DNA from: Brenneria bubanii
Lineage (GTDB): Bacteria > Pseudomonadota > Gammaproteobacteria > Enterobacterales > Enterobacteriaceae
Length of the DNA stretch: 64,000 nt
NCBI RefSeq assembly: GCF_022378355.1
Contig: NZ_JAKMAJ010000015.1
Location: forward strand, 1-64,000
Direction of reading: 5' to 3'
Part shown: positions 28,845 through 38,704 of the stretch, one piece after another
Numbering within the stretch: position 1 is the first letter of the stretch
Layout: every line of letters starts with the position of its first letter
The notes under the pieces: generated by a model
Seen by the model: the letters and a program-made list of their open reading frames with translations, nothing else
Database searches by the model: none
Told to the model about the DNA's origin: nothing
Translations under genes and position numbers: made by a program

Positions 28845-28861
28845 CTTAAGAAAATCTTAAA
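28845..28861 (-). promoter_or_regulatory. PmrA (BasR)-box-like direct repeat ahead of the GT21-DedA-GT2 operon
   Basis: On the minus strand TTTAAG-ATTTT-CTTAAG fits the PmrA consensus YTTAAK-N5-YTTAAK at every defined position. It lies 168 bases before the GT21 start, and the only gene it can serve is that operon, since kdpD reads towards it and ends at 28936. No clear -10 hexamer is visible at the expected distance, so the call is motif only. PmrAB responds to iron, low pH and antimicrobial peptides and controls LPS modification genes. Confidence 0.55.
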
Positions 28862-28935
28862 AGACACGACTCTACGCGCTCGATGTGACAATAATTTTTC
28901 CTGTGACGACCCATGCCGGATATTGGAGCGCGACT

Positions 28936-31626
28936 TCATCGCGCCTCCGCCGGATTCTCCTCCAGCAATGGCTCCGGCGGCAAGGGAAGAATCAGGGTGA
29001 AACAGGCGCCGCCTTGCTCACGGTTGGTTGCCGTGATTTCCCCATGATGCATATCCACAATCGCACGGCAAATAGCCAGCCCCATGCCGACCCCGGGAAT
29101 AGCCGACTCTTCGCGCCCGCGGGTAAATTTCTCAAAAATCAGCTGTTCTTTACCGGCAGGCAAACCCGGCCCATTATCCCAGACATCGATGCTGACCTTG
29201 TGCGCCAGTTTTCGTGCTTTGATGCCAATTTTCCCGTTTTTACCGGCATATTTCAGCGCATTCTCCAGCAGATTGACGAAAACGCGCTCCAACAGCGGTC
29301 CGTCGGCCTGAAGTAGCACCATGTCCTGCGGCAAATTCAGCTGAACGTCATCGGCAGGCAAAATTGCCTCCAGCGATTTAAGGGTACTGCCAATCACCTC
29401 TTCAAGCGCGACCCAATCGGTTTTCAGCCGAAACCCATCCGCTTCGATACGCGCCATATCCAACATATTATTCACCAGACGAATGGTGCTGAGCGTTTGC
29501 AGCCGGATATCACTGGCCTGCTGCGCATGCTTAGACCCGGCGGACGACAGATCGAGCGTCAGAATTTCCGTCATGCCGAACAGTACGGTCAGCGGGGTGC
29601 GAAGATCGTGAGACAATGCCGCCAGCAGCGAATTTCTCAGCTCTTCGCGCTCCGCCGCCAGTCGCGCCTGCTGTTCGCGTCGGGTAAGCTCCAGGCGCTC
29701 AAGCGCGCCGGAGATTAACATCATGAAGGTATCCAGCAGGCGATTCTGTTCCGGTATCATGAGATGACGCAGGTTACTGGGCTCGATAATCAGCAGTCCC
29801 AAGGTGCGTTCGGAAGATAGAATCGGCAGAATCTTGTAAGGCACGCCGGGCAGCGTGTCGGTGCCGGCGCCGGCGGCCTGCCCTTTATCGAAACTCCACT
29901 TGATAATCGCCGCGTCCGGCAGCGCATCCAGCATGCGCTCCGGCGGCGCGATCAGCGCGCCCTGTTGATCGGGAAGCCAGATTTCGCATCTGGCGAGCAA
30001 CGCGGCGCCGACCACCCGCTGGCAGATTTGCGCGATTTCACTCTGCCTGCGCGCCCGGCTTAATCCGTCCGCCATTTCATACAGATAGCGCGCGCGTTGC
30101 TCCCGGTGTCTGGCGACCCGGGCCTGATAGCGAACGCCGGCAGTGAGGTTGCCGGTGATCACGCCTACCGCCAGCATTACCGAAAAGGTCACCAGGTACT
30201 GGGCGTCGATAACCGCAAAGGTGCCCTCTGGCGCGACAAAAAACAGATCAAACGCCACGATGTTCAGCAATGCCGCCGCCACGGACGGAAGACGACCGAA
30301 ACCAATCGCGATCAGCACCACCCCCAGCAGGTAAATCATCACCAGATTGATGGGGGAGAAACCGGGCAACAACCATTTGCTCAATAGCGTAATCAGGGCG
30401 CACAGCGCCGCGGCCGCCAGACAACCGCGTAACTGCTGCCCCCATTTATCCGTAGCGCCGCGGGCGTCGGCGGCGCGGCCGGCATTGATGTCGGGCGTAT
30501 CGTCCAGGGCAATGACGATCAAATCCAGATCAGGGCCAAGGCGGCTCAGACGTCCGGCGAAACGATGAGCAAAGCGCCACCTGCGCTGCGGCGGTCGGCC
30601 GACGATGATCTTACCCAGATTGTGTTCGCGCGCATATCGCAGCGCCGCTTTCGCCTCATCCGCATCGGATAAGGTTGCGGTAACCGCCCCCATGTTTTGC
30701 GCCAGTTGCAACGTCCGTAGAATATTCCGCCGCCGCGTTTCGCCCTGACGGCGCAACGTCGGCGTTTCCACGGTAATCGCATGCCATTCGCTGCCCAGCC
30801 TGGCGGCGAGTCTGGCGGCAATACGCACCAGTTTTTCACTGCCGGTGCCGGCGCCGATGCATAATAGAATCGCATCGCGGGTATGCCAGACTTTTTCTTC
30901 GCGCCCGCGGGCATCGCGCCAGGCGCGCATCTGGTCGTCGACGCGATCAGCCGTGCGCCTCAACGCCAGTTCACGCAAGGCGAACAGATTACCTTTACGG
31001 AAAAAGTTTTCGATGGCGCGCTCAGCGCGGTCGCCGACGTAAACTTTGCCCTCTTTGATGCGCTGACGCAGGTCGTCCGGCGGCAAATCGACCAGCACCA
31101 CTTCGGCGGCGGAATCAAAAAACGGATCCGGCACGGTTTCCCGCACCCAGATGCCGGTAACGCCGCTAACCACGTCATTAAGGCTTTCAAGATGCTGGAC
31201 ATTGACCGTGGTCAATACATCAATCCCCGCATCCAGCAACTCGTCAATGTCCTGCCAACGCTTCGGATGCCGGGCGCCGCGCGCATTGGAATGCGCCAAC
31301 TCGTCCATCAATATCACTGCCGGACGCCGCGCCAGCGCCGCATCAAGATCGAACGCCTGATGGCGGTTCCGTCCGGTGACGCGGCGGGGCAGGATTTCCA
31401 GGCCCTCCAGCAGCGCCGCGGTTTCCTGTCGGCCGTGCGTTTCCACCACGCCGACAATCACATCCAGCCCCTGCGCCCGCAGACGGCGCGCTTCCTGCAG
31501 CATGGCCCAGGTTTTTCCTACCCCGGCGCAGGCGCCGAAATAAATTTTCAGCTTGCCTCGAACATCGCTATCGGCCTGAGCCAGCAGCACGTCCGGATCC
31601 GGGCGCAGGGGTTCTTCCGTCATCAT
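28936..31626 (-). CDS. kdpD: Potassium sensor histidine kinase KdpD
   Basis: An 896-residue KdpD of normal length. Order: N-terminal KdpD domain with Walker A GACAGVGKTWAML (31-43), a USP-like domain, four membrane helices (about 400-500), a GAF-like region, HisKA with LSHDLRTPLTV (His673) and an HATPase with NLLENALKYAG and DNGPGLP. It senses low potassium or turgor and phosphorylates KdpE. It follows kdpC by 6 bases. Unusually, no kdpE follows: the 258 bases downstream are non-coding and run into another operon's promoter. Confidence 0.95.
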   Translation of the reverse strand: MMTEEPLRPDPDVLLAQADSDVRGKLKIYFGACAGVGKTWAMLQEARRLRAQGLDVIVGVVETHGRQETAALLEGLEILPRRVTGRNRHQAFDLDAALARRPAVILMDELAHSNARGARHPKRWQDIDELLDAGIDVLTTVNVQHLESLNDVVSGVTGIWVRETVPDPFFDSAAEVVLVDLPPDDLRQRIKEGKVYVGDRAERAIENFFRKGNLFALRELALRRTADRVDDQMRAWRDARGREEKVWHTRDAILLCIGAGTGSEKLVRIAARLAARLGSEWHAITVETPTLRRQGETRRRNILRTLQLAQNMGAVTATLSDADEAKAALRYAREHNLGKIIVGRPPQRRWRFAHRFAGRLSRLGPDLDLIVIALDDTPDINAGRAADARGATDKWGQQLRGCLAAAALCALITLLSKWLLPGFSPINLVMIYLLGVVLIAIGFGRLPSVAAALLNIVAFDLFFVAPEGTFAVIDAQYLVTFSVMLAVGVITGNLTAGVRYQARVARHREQRARYLYEMADGLSRARRQSEIAQICQRVVGAALLARCEIWLPDQQGALIAPPERMLDALPDAAIIKWSFDKGQAAGAGTDTLPGVPYKILPILSSERTLGLLIIEPSNLRHLMIPEQNRLLDTFMMLISGALERLELTRREQQARLAAEREELRNSLLAALSHDLRTPLTVLFGMTEILTLDLSSAGSKHAQQASDIRLQTLSTIRLVNNMLDMARIEADGFRLKTDWVALEEVIGSTLKSLEAILPADDVQLNLPQDMVLLQADGPLLERVFVNLLENALKYAGKNGKIGIKARKLAHKVSIDVWDNGPGLPAGKEQLIFEKFTRGREESAIPGVGMGLAICRAIVDMHHGEITATNREQGGACFTLILPLPPEPLLEENPAEAR

Positions 31627-31632
31627 GATTCC

Positions 31633-32208
31633 TTAAGGTTTCTGCAACGCGTCCAGCGCCAGGTTCAATGCCAATACGTTGACCACCGGCTCGCCCATAA
31701 AGTACAACGCCGGACGCGCGGTATTCGCCGCCACCAGCCGACGGATATCCGCTTCAGGCAGACGGCGCGCTTGCGCCACGCGCGGCACCTGCCATTCGGC
31801 GGCGGTCGGCGAAATATGCGGATCCAGCCCGCTGCCCGAAGCCGTGACCAACTCGGTCGGCACCCGCGGAGCAGCCTGTGGGTTAGCCGCTCTCAGCTCA
31901 ACTATACGCTGTTTTATCGCTTCGTCCTGCGCCGGATTGCTGACGGCCAGATTGCTGCCCGAAGACGCCAGCGGATTATAAGGCGCCTGCGCCGTCGCGG
32001 AAGGCCGCCCCTGGAAATAGTCCGGCCGGGTGAAGTGCTGACCAAGCAGCGCGGCGCCGCGTAGCTGACCATTCCGCACCACCAATGCGCCGTTCGCCGT
32101 CGCAGGGAACCACCACTGGGCAAGCGCCGTGGTCAACAGGGGATAGGCCGCGCCGCCAATCAGCGTCAGCAGGATAAAAAGCGAAAGAGCGGGACGTAAC
32201 ATATTCAT
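31633..32208 (-). CDS. kdpC: Potassium-transporting ATPase KdpC subunit
   Basis: A 191-residue bitopic protein with one N-terminal helix and the KdpC periplasmic domain: [36 protein letters not shown], and VARARRLP-like VAQARRLPE near residue 150, ending with [13 protein letters not shown]. It stabilises the KdpA-KdpB complex. It lies 11 bases after kdpB with a GGAGG ribosome site. Confidence 0.96.
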   Translation of the reverse strand: MNMLRPALSLFILLTLIGGAAYPLLTTALAQWWFPATANGALVVRNGQLRGAALLGQHFTRPDYFQGRPSATAQAPYNPLASSGSNLAVSNPAQDEAIKQRIVELRAANPQAAPRVPTELVTASGSGLDPHISPTAAEWQVPRVAQARRLPEADIRRLVAANTARPALYFMGEPVVNVLALNLALDALQKP

Positions 32209-32219
32209 CGGCGGCCTCC

Positions 32220-34268
32220 TCAGACCAGGCCTGATACAGTCAGAATGATGTCGATCAGCTTGATGCCGATAAACGGAACCACCAATCCTCCGGCGCCATA
32301 AACCCAGAGGTTACGGCGTAACAATGATGCCGCGGACATCGGCCGATAACCGACCCCCTTCAATGCCAGCGGGATCAGCAATACGATAATCAGGGCGTTG
32401 AAAATCACCGCCGACAGGATGGCCGACGCCGGCGAGTGCAGCCCCATGATATTGAGCATATTGAGCTGCGGATAGGTCGCTGCGAAAGCCGCCGGGATGA
32501 TGGCGAAATATTTCGCCACATCGTTGGCGATGCTGAATGTGGTTAGCGAACCGCGGGTCATCAACATCTGCTTACCAATGTGCACCACCTCCAGCAGCTT
32601 GGTGGGATTGGAGTCCAAGTCCACCATGTTGCCGGCTTCCTTGGCCGCCTGCGTCCCCGAGTTCATGGCCACCGCCACATCGGCCTGCGCCAGCGCCGGC
32701 GCATCGTTGGTTCCGTCGCCCGTCATGGCGACCATGCGCCCTTCCGCCTGATATTGACGGATCAGCGCCAGCTTGGCCTCCGGCGTGGCTTCGGACAGGA
32801 AATCGTCTACGCCGGCCTCGGCGGCGATGGCCGCGGCCGTCAACGGGTTATCGCCGGTGACCATCACGGTTTTGATCCCCATCTTGCGCAGCTCGACAAA
32901 ACGCTCTTTGATACCGCCCTTGACGATATCTTTCAGCGCCACCACGCCCATCACGGTATTGTCTTCGGCCACCACCAGCGGCGTGCCGCCCTTGCGCGCG
33001 ACGGAGGCGACCAGCTCCTCCACCTCGGCGGGGAAACGGCCGCCATTGCTCTCGACATGGCGACGAATCGCATCGGTGGCGCCCTTGCGCAACATTTTCT
33101 GGCCGATGTTCACGCCGCTCATCCGCGTTTGGGCGGAGAAAGGAATAAAGGTCGCATTCAGGCTTTGCAGATCGCGCTCGCGCAGATTGAATTTCTGTTT
33201 CGCCAGCACCACGATACTGCGTCCCTCCGGCGTTTCATCCGCCAGCGATGCAAGCTGCGCGGCATTCGCCAGCGCCTCTTCCTTAACGCCCCTGGCTGGC
33301 AGAAACTGGCTGGCCTGACGGTTGCCCAAAGTAATGGTGCCGGTTTTATCCATCAGCAAGACATCCACGTCGCCGGCGGCTTCCACGGCCCGTCCGCTGG
33401 TGGCGATCACATTCGCCCCCAGCATTCGGCTCATACCGGCGATGCCGATGGCGGACAATAACGCCCCGATCGTCGTCGGGATCAGGCACACCAGCAGCGC
33501 CACCAGCACCGTCACGCTGACCGGCGCGCCGCCCCAGGCGGAGAAGGGATAGAGCGTGGCGGTAGCCAGCAGAAACACGATGGTCAGCGAGACCAGCAGG
33601 ATGGTCAGCGCCACCTCATTCGGCGTTTTACGCCGTTGCGCGCCTTCCACCATGGCGATCATCCGATCCAGAAAGGTTTCCCCCGGATTGACGCTGCACT
33701 GGATCACCAGCCAATCGGATAATATGCGCGTCCCGCCCGTCACCGAGGCAAAATCCCCCCCGGCTTCACGGATAACGGGCGCCGACTCGCCGGTGATGGC
33801 GCTTTCATCCACCGATGCGCCGCCGATGAGCACTTCGCCATCGCAAGGAATAATGTCGCCGGCCTCCACAAGCGCGAAATCGCCTTTACGCAGGCTGTCC
33901 GCGGCGACTTTTTGCCGCGGCGCATCCTGCGCCGCCGAAGCCAGCTTTTTAGCCCAACTGGTGCGTTTGATGCCCCGAAGGCTCTCCGCCTGCGCTTTAC
34001 TGCGTCCCTCCGCCAGCGCTTCCGCGAAGTTGGCGAACAGCACGGTAAACCAGAGCCACAAACTGATGGCGGCGGTAAACCCCAACTGACCGCCGCCGCT
34101 GCCCAGGATGATGGCGATCGCCAACAGCGTGGTCAGCATACTGCCCAGATAAACCACAAACATCACCGGATTGCGATATTGCACCCGGGGATCGAGCTTC
34201 CTGAACGACTCGATAAAGGCGGCGCGCCACAGGGTGCCGCGCTGCTGCAAAGCAATTTGATGTCCCAT
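32220..34268 (-). CDS. kdpB: Potassium-transporting P-type ATPase KdpB
   Basis: A 682-residue P-type ATPase, same length as E. coli KdpB. Visible: actuator motif [12 protein letters not shown], phosphorylation motif [11 protein letters not shown] (Asp near residue 307), nucleotide-domain KGAT ([11 protein letters not shown]) and the hinge [18 protein letters not shown]. It drives K+ uptake with KdpA. Gap to kdpA is 18 bases; GGAGA precedes the ATG. Confidence 0.98.
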   Translation of the reverse strand: MGHQIALQQRGTLWRAAFIESFRKLDPRVQYRNPVMFVVYLGSMLTTLLAIAIILGSGGGQLGFTAAISLWLWFTVLFANFAEALAEGRSKAQAESLRGIKRTSWAKKLASAAQDAPRQKVAADSLRKGDFALVEAGDIIPCDGEVLIGGASVDESAITGESAPVIREAGGDFASVTGGTRILSDWLVIQCSVNPGETFLDRMIAMVEGAQRRKTPNEVALTILLVSLTIVFLLATATLYPFSAWGGAPVSVTVLVALLVCLIPTTIGALLSAIGIAGMSRMLGANVIATSGRAVEAAGDVDVLLMDKTGTITLGNRQASQFLPARGVKEEALANAAQLASLADETPEGRSIVVLAKQKFNLRERDLQSLNATFIPFSAQTRMSGVNIGQKMLRKGATDAIRRHVESNGGRFPAEVEELVASVARKGGTPLVVAEDNTVMGVVALKDIVKGGIKERFVELRKMGIKTVMVTGDNPLTAAAIAAEAGVDDFLSEATPEAKLALIRQYQAEGRMVAMTGDGTNDAPALAQADVAVAMNSGTQAAKEAGNMVDLDSNPTKLLEVVHIGKQMLMTRGSLTTFSIANDVAKYFAIIPAAFAATYPQLNMLNIMGLHSPASAILSAVIFNALIIVLLIPLALKGVGYRPMSAASLLRRNLWVYGAGGLVVPFIGIKLIDIILTVSGLV

Positions 34269-34286
34269 AGAAGAATTCTCCGGCGA

Positions 34287-35972
34287 TTAACGCGCCAGTA
34301 GCTGCAAATGTTCGGTAATTGGCCCCAGGGCCAGTGAAGGAATAAAGGTCAGCGCCCCCACCAGCAATACCGTGCCGATAAGCAGCGCGACGAACAGCGG
34401 GCCGTGCGTCGGCAGCGTTCCCGAGCTGGTCGGCTGGATAGTGCGCGCGGCCAGTGAACCGGCGATCGCCATTAGCGGAATAAACGGCGCGAAGCGCCCC
34501 AGCAGCATGGCGGCGCCCAGCAACAGGTTATAAAAAGGCGTATTGGCAGACAGGCCGGCAAAGGCGCTGCCGTTGTTGTTGGCTGCCGAAGAAACCGCAT
34601 ACAGCACTTCACTGAAGCCGTGCGCGCCCGGATTGAGCATCCCGTTCCGGCCCGCGTCGGTCATCATCGCCAACGCCGTCCCGATCAGCACCAGCGAGGG
34701 CGTAATCAGGATATAAACCGCCGCCATTTTCATTTCCGGCACGCCGATTTTCTTGCCCAGATATTCAGGCGTACGGCCAATCATCAGCCCGGCGATAAAA
34801 ACGGCCAGCAATACGTTCATCAGCATGCCGTAAAGCCCGGAGCCGGCGCCGCCGAACACCACTTCGCCGAGCTGTATCAACCACAGCGGGATCATCCCGC
34901 CCAGCGCGGTAAACGAGTCGTGCATGGCATTGACCGCGCCGCATGACGCCGCCGTGGTAATAACCGCAAACAGGCTGGAGCCGAGGATGCCGAAGCGGCT
35001 CTCCTTCCCTTCCCAGTTCATGGCGCTATCGGCGCCGAATGCCGTCAGATGCGGATTCCCCCTGACTTCAGCCGCCATCGCCAACGCGGCGGCGACCACA
35101 AATATCAGCGTCATCGCCCACAGCAGGGTACGCCCCTGAGCGCGATGGCGTACCGTCTCGCCGAAGGTGAAACAGAGCGCGGCCGGAATGATAAACATCG
35201 CCAGCATCTGCATGAAATTCGTCAGCGCGGTCGGGTTTTCGAACGGATGAGCCGAGTTGGCGTTAAACCAACCGCCGCCGTTGGTTCCCAGCATTTTTAT
35301 CGCTTCCTGGGAGGCGACCGGCCCCATCGGCAGCATTTGCCGCGCGCCCTCAAGCGTGGTAAACGTCAGGTAAGGACTGAAATTCTGTATCGTCCCCTGA
35401 CTGACCAGAAACAACGCCATGACCAGAGACAGGGGCAACAGCAGAAATAACGTCGTGCGCGTCAGATCCCGCCATGCATTCCCCAGTCTGTGCGTGCTGT
35501 GCCCGGCGAAGCCGCGCATCAGCGCAAACAGTACCGAAATACCGGTGGCCGCCGACAAAAAGTTCTGCACCGCCAGGCCGACCATCTGGCTGAAATAGCT
35601 CATGTTGGATTCGCCGGCATAAGACTGCCAGTTGGTGTTGCTCACGAAACTGATGGCCGTATTCAGCGCCAGATGCCAGGACAACCCCGGCAAGCCCTGC
35701 GGATTCAACGGCAACGCCCCCTGCATGATCAGCATCAGAAACAGAAAAACCAGGCCGAGCAGGTTAAACAGCAGGATGGCGCACAGATACTGGCGCCAGT
35801 TCATTTCCGTGGCCGAGATGCCGCACAGGCGCCAGAGGCCGCGTTCAATCGCCGCCGTTCCCGGTAAGGCCCTATCCAGCGCCATGTCGGCGATAAAGCG
35901 CCCCAACGGCTGCGCCAGCGCAAAGAGAACCAGCAGGAAACTGGCCAGCAATAAAAAACCTTCGGCCGCCAT
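34287..35972 (-). CDS. kdpA: Potassium-transporting ATPase KdpA (K+ channel-like subunit)
   Basis: A 561-residue, ten-helix K+-binding subunit. Four selectivity-filter-like loops are seen, including [51 protein letters not shown] and [13 protein letters not shown]. The frame extends 32 codons upstream, but GGAGGA 7 bases before the ATG at 35972 and the family length fix the start there. That ATG overlaps the kdpF stop codon by one base. Confidence 0.97.
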   Translation of the reverse strand: MAAEGFLLLASFLLVLFALAQPLGRFIADMALDRALPGTAAIERGLWRLCGISATEMNWRQYLCAILLFNLLGLVFLFLMLIMQGALPLNPQGLPGLSWHLALNTAISFVSNTNWQSYAGESNMSYFSQMVGLAVQNFLSAATGISVLFALMRGFAGHSTHRLGNAWRDLTRTTLFLLLPLSLVMALFLVSQGTIQNFSPYLTFTTLEGARQMLPMGPVASQEAIKMLGTNGGGWFNANSAHPFENPTALTNFMQMLAMFIIPAALCFTFGETVRHRAQGRTLLWAMTLIFVVAAALAMAAEVRGNPHLTAFGADSAMNWEGKESRFGILGSSLFAVITTAASCGAVNAMHDSFTALGGMIPLWLIQLGEVVFGGAGSGLYGMLMNVLLAVFIAGLMIGRTPEYLGKKIGVPEMKMAAVYILITPSLVLIGTALAMMTDAGRNGMLNPGAHGFSEVLYAVSSAANNNGSAFAGLSANTPFYNLLLGAAMLLGRFAPFIPLMAIAGSLAARTIQPTSSGTLPTHGPLFVALLIGTVLLVGALTFIPSLALGPITEHLQLLAR

Positions 35973-36061
35973 TAGAATTCCTCCGCCCTGAAAAGGGCAT
36001 AAAACAGATAGCCCAGTAATACAAACACCAGCGCCATGCCGGTAATCAATCCAATGCCCAC
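35972..36061 (-). CDS. kdpF: Small membrane subunit KdpF (29 residues)
   Basis: A tiny gene: [21 protein letters not shown] then YALFRAEEF, one membrane helix, clearly the KdpF pattern (GVLLVFLLLGYLVYAL in E. coli). The start is a GTG at 36061 with GGGAG upstream. It stabilises the Kdp complex. First gene of kdpFABC. Confidence 0.9.
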   Translation of the reverse strand: MGIGLITGMALVFVLLGYLFYALFRAEEF

Positions 36062-36142
36062 GCTTCATCTCCCGGGTTCATGTGATAACGGCTCAAGCGT
36101 AGGTAAACGGAAATAAAAATGTCGTTAATATGGACGGGCGGC

Positions 36143-36160
36143 GTATAAAAAAAATATAAA
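36143..36160 (-). promoter_or_regulatory. KdpE-operator-like site upstream of kdpFABC
   Basis: On the minus strand the region reads TTTATATTTTTTTTATAC followed by a GC stretch CGCCGCCCG, closely resembling the E. coli kdpF operator (TTTATACTTTTTTTACAC followed by a CCCGCCCG stretch). It lies about 80 bases before kdpF. This predicts that a KdpE exists elsewhere in the genome. Confidence 0.65.
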
Positions 36161-36296
36161 AATGCAGGCTGAAATCACTGAGTGGGCGACAGATGGCATC
36201 GCGCGACGCGAGGGCGATCAGAGATAAAAGGTAAAACAGGCCCGCGGATTAACGGCTCGTTTCCGGGCCGCGCGGGCAACGTTGTCAGACGGTGAG

Positions 36297-36842
36297 TTAT
36301 GTCTGAATGGCGCGCTTTAAACTGAGATCATGGGCTTTGGCCCATGTTCTTAATCTTCCGCAGGCATTGGCGTAAGGATAAGGAGAAGAGGTATTAAATG
36401 AAATCATTCTGCCCAGCGTCCACTTGCCGTACCAGGATTCGCCATAAAGCGCGGCATCGGTACGCGACTCAATCAGCGTCACGATCCTGTGCTTTTGCGA
36501 CGTTAGCGCGTCGATACGCTCAGCGTAGGTTAATCCGTTGAAATCCTGATAAAACCTTTGCGCCAACAGGCCGAGTTGGTTCCATTTGTAGCCGGTGTCA
36601 GGGAAATCAACCTCCTGCCCTTTTTCATCGCGAGTGATCCATTTTACTACCAGGGTATTCCATCCCAATAGATATGAAACCAGGTCGCAAACGCTCATCA
36701 TCGTGTCTTTGGCGTGCCCCTCCATGGTGGGTTCAGACGTCATGCCTTGCGGAATAACTTCAAGATAACCCATTAACTTATCGAAATTTTTATCAATCTC
36801 CATCAGCAATTCAGCCTTGGTTTGCGGTACGCCCATCGGCAC
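36297..36842 (-). CDS. ClbS/DfsB-family four-helix protein
   Basis: A 181-residue DinB-like four-helix protein of the ClbS/DfsB family: VPQTKAELLMEIDKNFDKL, PTMEGHAKDTMMSVCDLVSYLLGWN, LYGESWYGKWTLGRMISFNTSSPY. ClbS of colibactin producers is a cyclopropane hydrolase that disarms colibactin and also binds DNA. Stand-alone homologues are common and their substrate unknown. No colibactin-type genes lie nearby. It stands alone between the kdp operator and the FAD oxidoreductase operon. Confidence 0.85.
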   Translation of the reverse strand: MPMGVPQTKAELLMEIDKNFDKLMGYLEVIPQGMTSEPTMEGHAKDTMMSVCDLVSYLLGWNTLVVKWITRDEKGQEVDFPDTGYKWNQLGLLAQRFYQDFNGLTYAERIDALTSQKHRIVTLIESRTDAALYGESWYGKWTLGRMISFNTSSPYPYANACGRLRTWAKAHDLSLKRAIQT

Positions 36843-36997
36843 ATCCTCTCTGTTATCCTAAACCGCGACGGCGAAAAAACAGACTTATCCCTTATGATTT
36901 TCAGCCTGCGGACAGGTTGCGCAAAACGGCTGCGGTTTAACCGCCACTCGCAAACGGTAGAACTGCGTCGGCATTTATCTCGTCGTCGGTAAAATAA

Positions 36998-37012
36998 AGA
37001 TAAATATCATCT
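36998..37012 (+). promoter_or_regulatory. Weak Fur-box-like site ahead of the FAD oxidoreductase operon
   Basis: AGATAAATATCATCT matches the 7-1-7 Fur consensus TGATAATNATTATCA at 10 of 14 defined positions. It lies about 225 bases before the gene at 37236. The stretch 36843-37235 otherwise has no gene I can support. A weak call on its own, but two further Fur-like sites are in this region. Confidence 0.3.
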
Positions 37013-37235
37013 GAATGAGCGAAAATTATATATTCTCGCCGCGCGTTATTATAGGGAAATAGACCCTGCCGACGTAATGGATATCGATTGCCGCGTCAAA
37101 GGAGCGAAAATCCAGCCGCGGTTGTTATATCGGGAACACTATAAAGTAGCGAAAAATGTTATTAGCATGCCCGCCATCGCGATGTTATTAATCAGAAAGA
37201 GGAGATTGCCCCACCGATACAGGAACAGAAACACC

Positions 37236-38693
37236 ATGTCGCAAGCATATGACGGCGCTATTGGGCTGCCCGCGCTAGAGGCCCGACTGAAACAAGATCT
37301 TGAATGGCTGGCGCAGCCGGCAAAACGCTGGCTGCCGGTCACCGAACATGCCGGCGCGCCGGTAAAAGATGTCGTCATTATCGGCGCCGGAATGGCGGGA
37401 CTGGCCGCAGCGTTCGCATTGCGTCTGCAAGGCATTGATGCGGTGCTGTACGATAAGGCGCCAGAAGATGGCGAAGGGCCGTGGGCGACTACCGCCCGTA
37501 TGGAAACCTTGCGTTCGCCCAAGCATTTAACCGGACCGGCGCTGGATCTGCCCTCGCTGACGTTTCACGCCTGGTATGAAGCGCAGTTCGGCCTGCGCGC
37601 CTGGGATGAACTGGATAAAATCCCCCGACTGCAATGGGCGGACTATCTGCGCTGGTATCGCCGCGTGCTGGCGCTGGATGTGCGCAACGAATTTACCCTG
37701 ACCGGTCTGAATCTGCGCAACCATCGCTTTATCGAGCTGTCCTTCCGCCACCGCGAACGGCTGGAGACGGTCAACGCGCGCAAAGTTATTCTGGCTACCG
37801 GCATGGATGCATTCGGCGGGCCGTCAATTCCGAACTTTGTCGCCGGCTTACCCAAACGCTTTTGGGCGCACTCCGAAGAAACGATCGATTTCGCCGCCTT
37901 GGCCGGGCGGCGGATTGCCGTCGTGGGCGGCAGCGCGACGGCGATGGACGTCTCCGCCACCGCACTGGAGGCAGGGGCGGCGGGAGTGGAAATCTTGATC
38001 CGTCGTCCCGACTTCCCGCGCGTCAACCGCTCGAAAGCGGTGGCCAACCCGGGCGCTGATGCCGGATACCCGGCGTTACCGGATGCCTGGAAGTGGCGAC
38101 TGGCGCATCACATCGCCGGCGAACAGATCCCGCCGCCGCACGGCAGCACGCTGCGGGTATCCCGCCATAAAAACGCCTGGTTCAACTTCAATTCACCGGT
38201 ACAACGCGTCGAACCGCGGGGCGACGGCCTTGCTATCCATACGCCGCAGGGCGAGGTCCCGGCGGATTTTCTTATTCTGGCGACCGGCTATCGTCTGGAC
38301 TGGGGCGCGCGTCCCGAATTTCAATCATTGGTCGGTCAGGTAAAAACCTGGGGAGATGCCTGGCAACCGCCGGCCGATCGGCAAAATGCGCAGTTGGCCA
38401 GCTATCCTTATTTAAATGCCGATTTCGCCTTACAGCCTAAACATGACGACGCCCCGCCCGCGTTGACGCGGCTGCACTGCTTCAGCTATCCGGCGCACTT
38501 GAGCAACGGACACGTGGTCGGGCTGATCCCCGGCATCAGTCACGGCGCGCGGACATTAGCGCAGGCGATCGCCGGACAGCTGTATGTTGAAGATAGCGAG
38601 CAGCATTATCAGGCGATCCTCGAGTACGACGAACCCGAACTGCTGGGTGATGAATGGCAACCTGCCATACCCTACGCCTGGCGCCAACGTTGA
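37236..38693 (+). CDS. FAD/NAD(P)-binding flavoprotein oxidoreductase
   Basis: A 485-residue flavoprotein: FAD-binding VVIIGAGMAGLAAAFALR (GxGxxG, residues 48-65), a second dinucleotide site RIAVVGGSATAMDVSATAL (about 222-240), and LILATGYRLDWG near the C-terminus (ATG motif). This two-Rossmann layout is like flavin monooxygenases (FMO/YUC/CzcO) and lysine/ornithine hydroxylases; the substrate is not readable. The frame opens at 37077, but the ATG at 37236 with AGGAA upstream gives a natural start. It leads a unit with an SDR 11 bases downstream. Confidence 0.75.
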   Translation: MSQAYDGAIGLPALEARLKQDLEWLAQPAKRWLPVTEHAGAPVKDVVIIGAGMAGLAAAFALRLQGIDAVLYDKAPEDGEGPWATTARMETLRSPKHLTGPALDLPSLTFHAWYEAQFGLRAWDELDKIPRLQWADYLRWYRRVLALDVRNEFTLTGLNLRNHRFIELSFRHRERLETVNARKVILATGMDAFGGPSIPNFVAGLPKRFWAHSEETIDFAALAGRRIAVVGGSATAMDVSATALEAGAAGVEILIRRPDFPRVNRSKAVANPGADAGYPALPDAWKWRLAHHIAGEQIPPPHGSTLRVSRHKNAWFNFNSPVQRVEPRGDGLAIHTPQGEVPADFLILATGYRLDWGARPEFQSLVGQVKTWGDAWQPPADRQNAQLASYPYLNADFALQPKHDDAPPALTRLHCFSYPAHLSNGHVVGLIPGISHGARTLAQAIAGQLYVEDSEQHYQAILEYDEPELLGDEWQPAIPYAWRQR

Positions 38694-38704
38694 CGGAATA
38701 ATTT

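Noticed and set aside
30883-32064. Long plus-strand open frame opposite kdpD/kdpC
   Set aside because: Antisense shadow of clear kdp genes with no recognisable domain.
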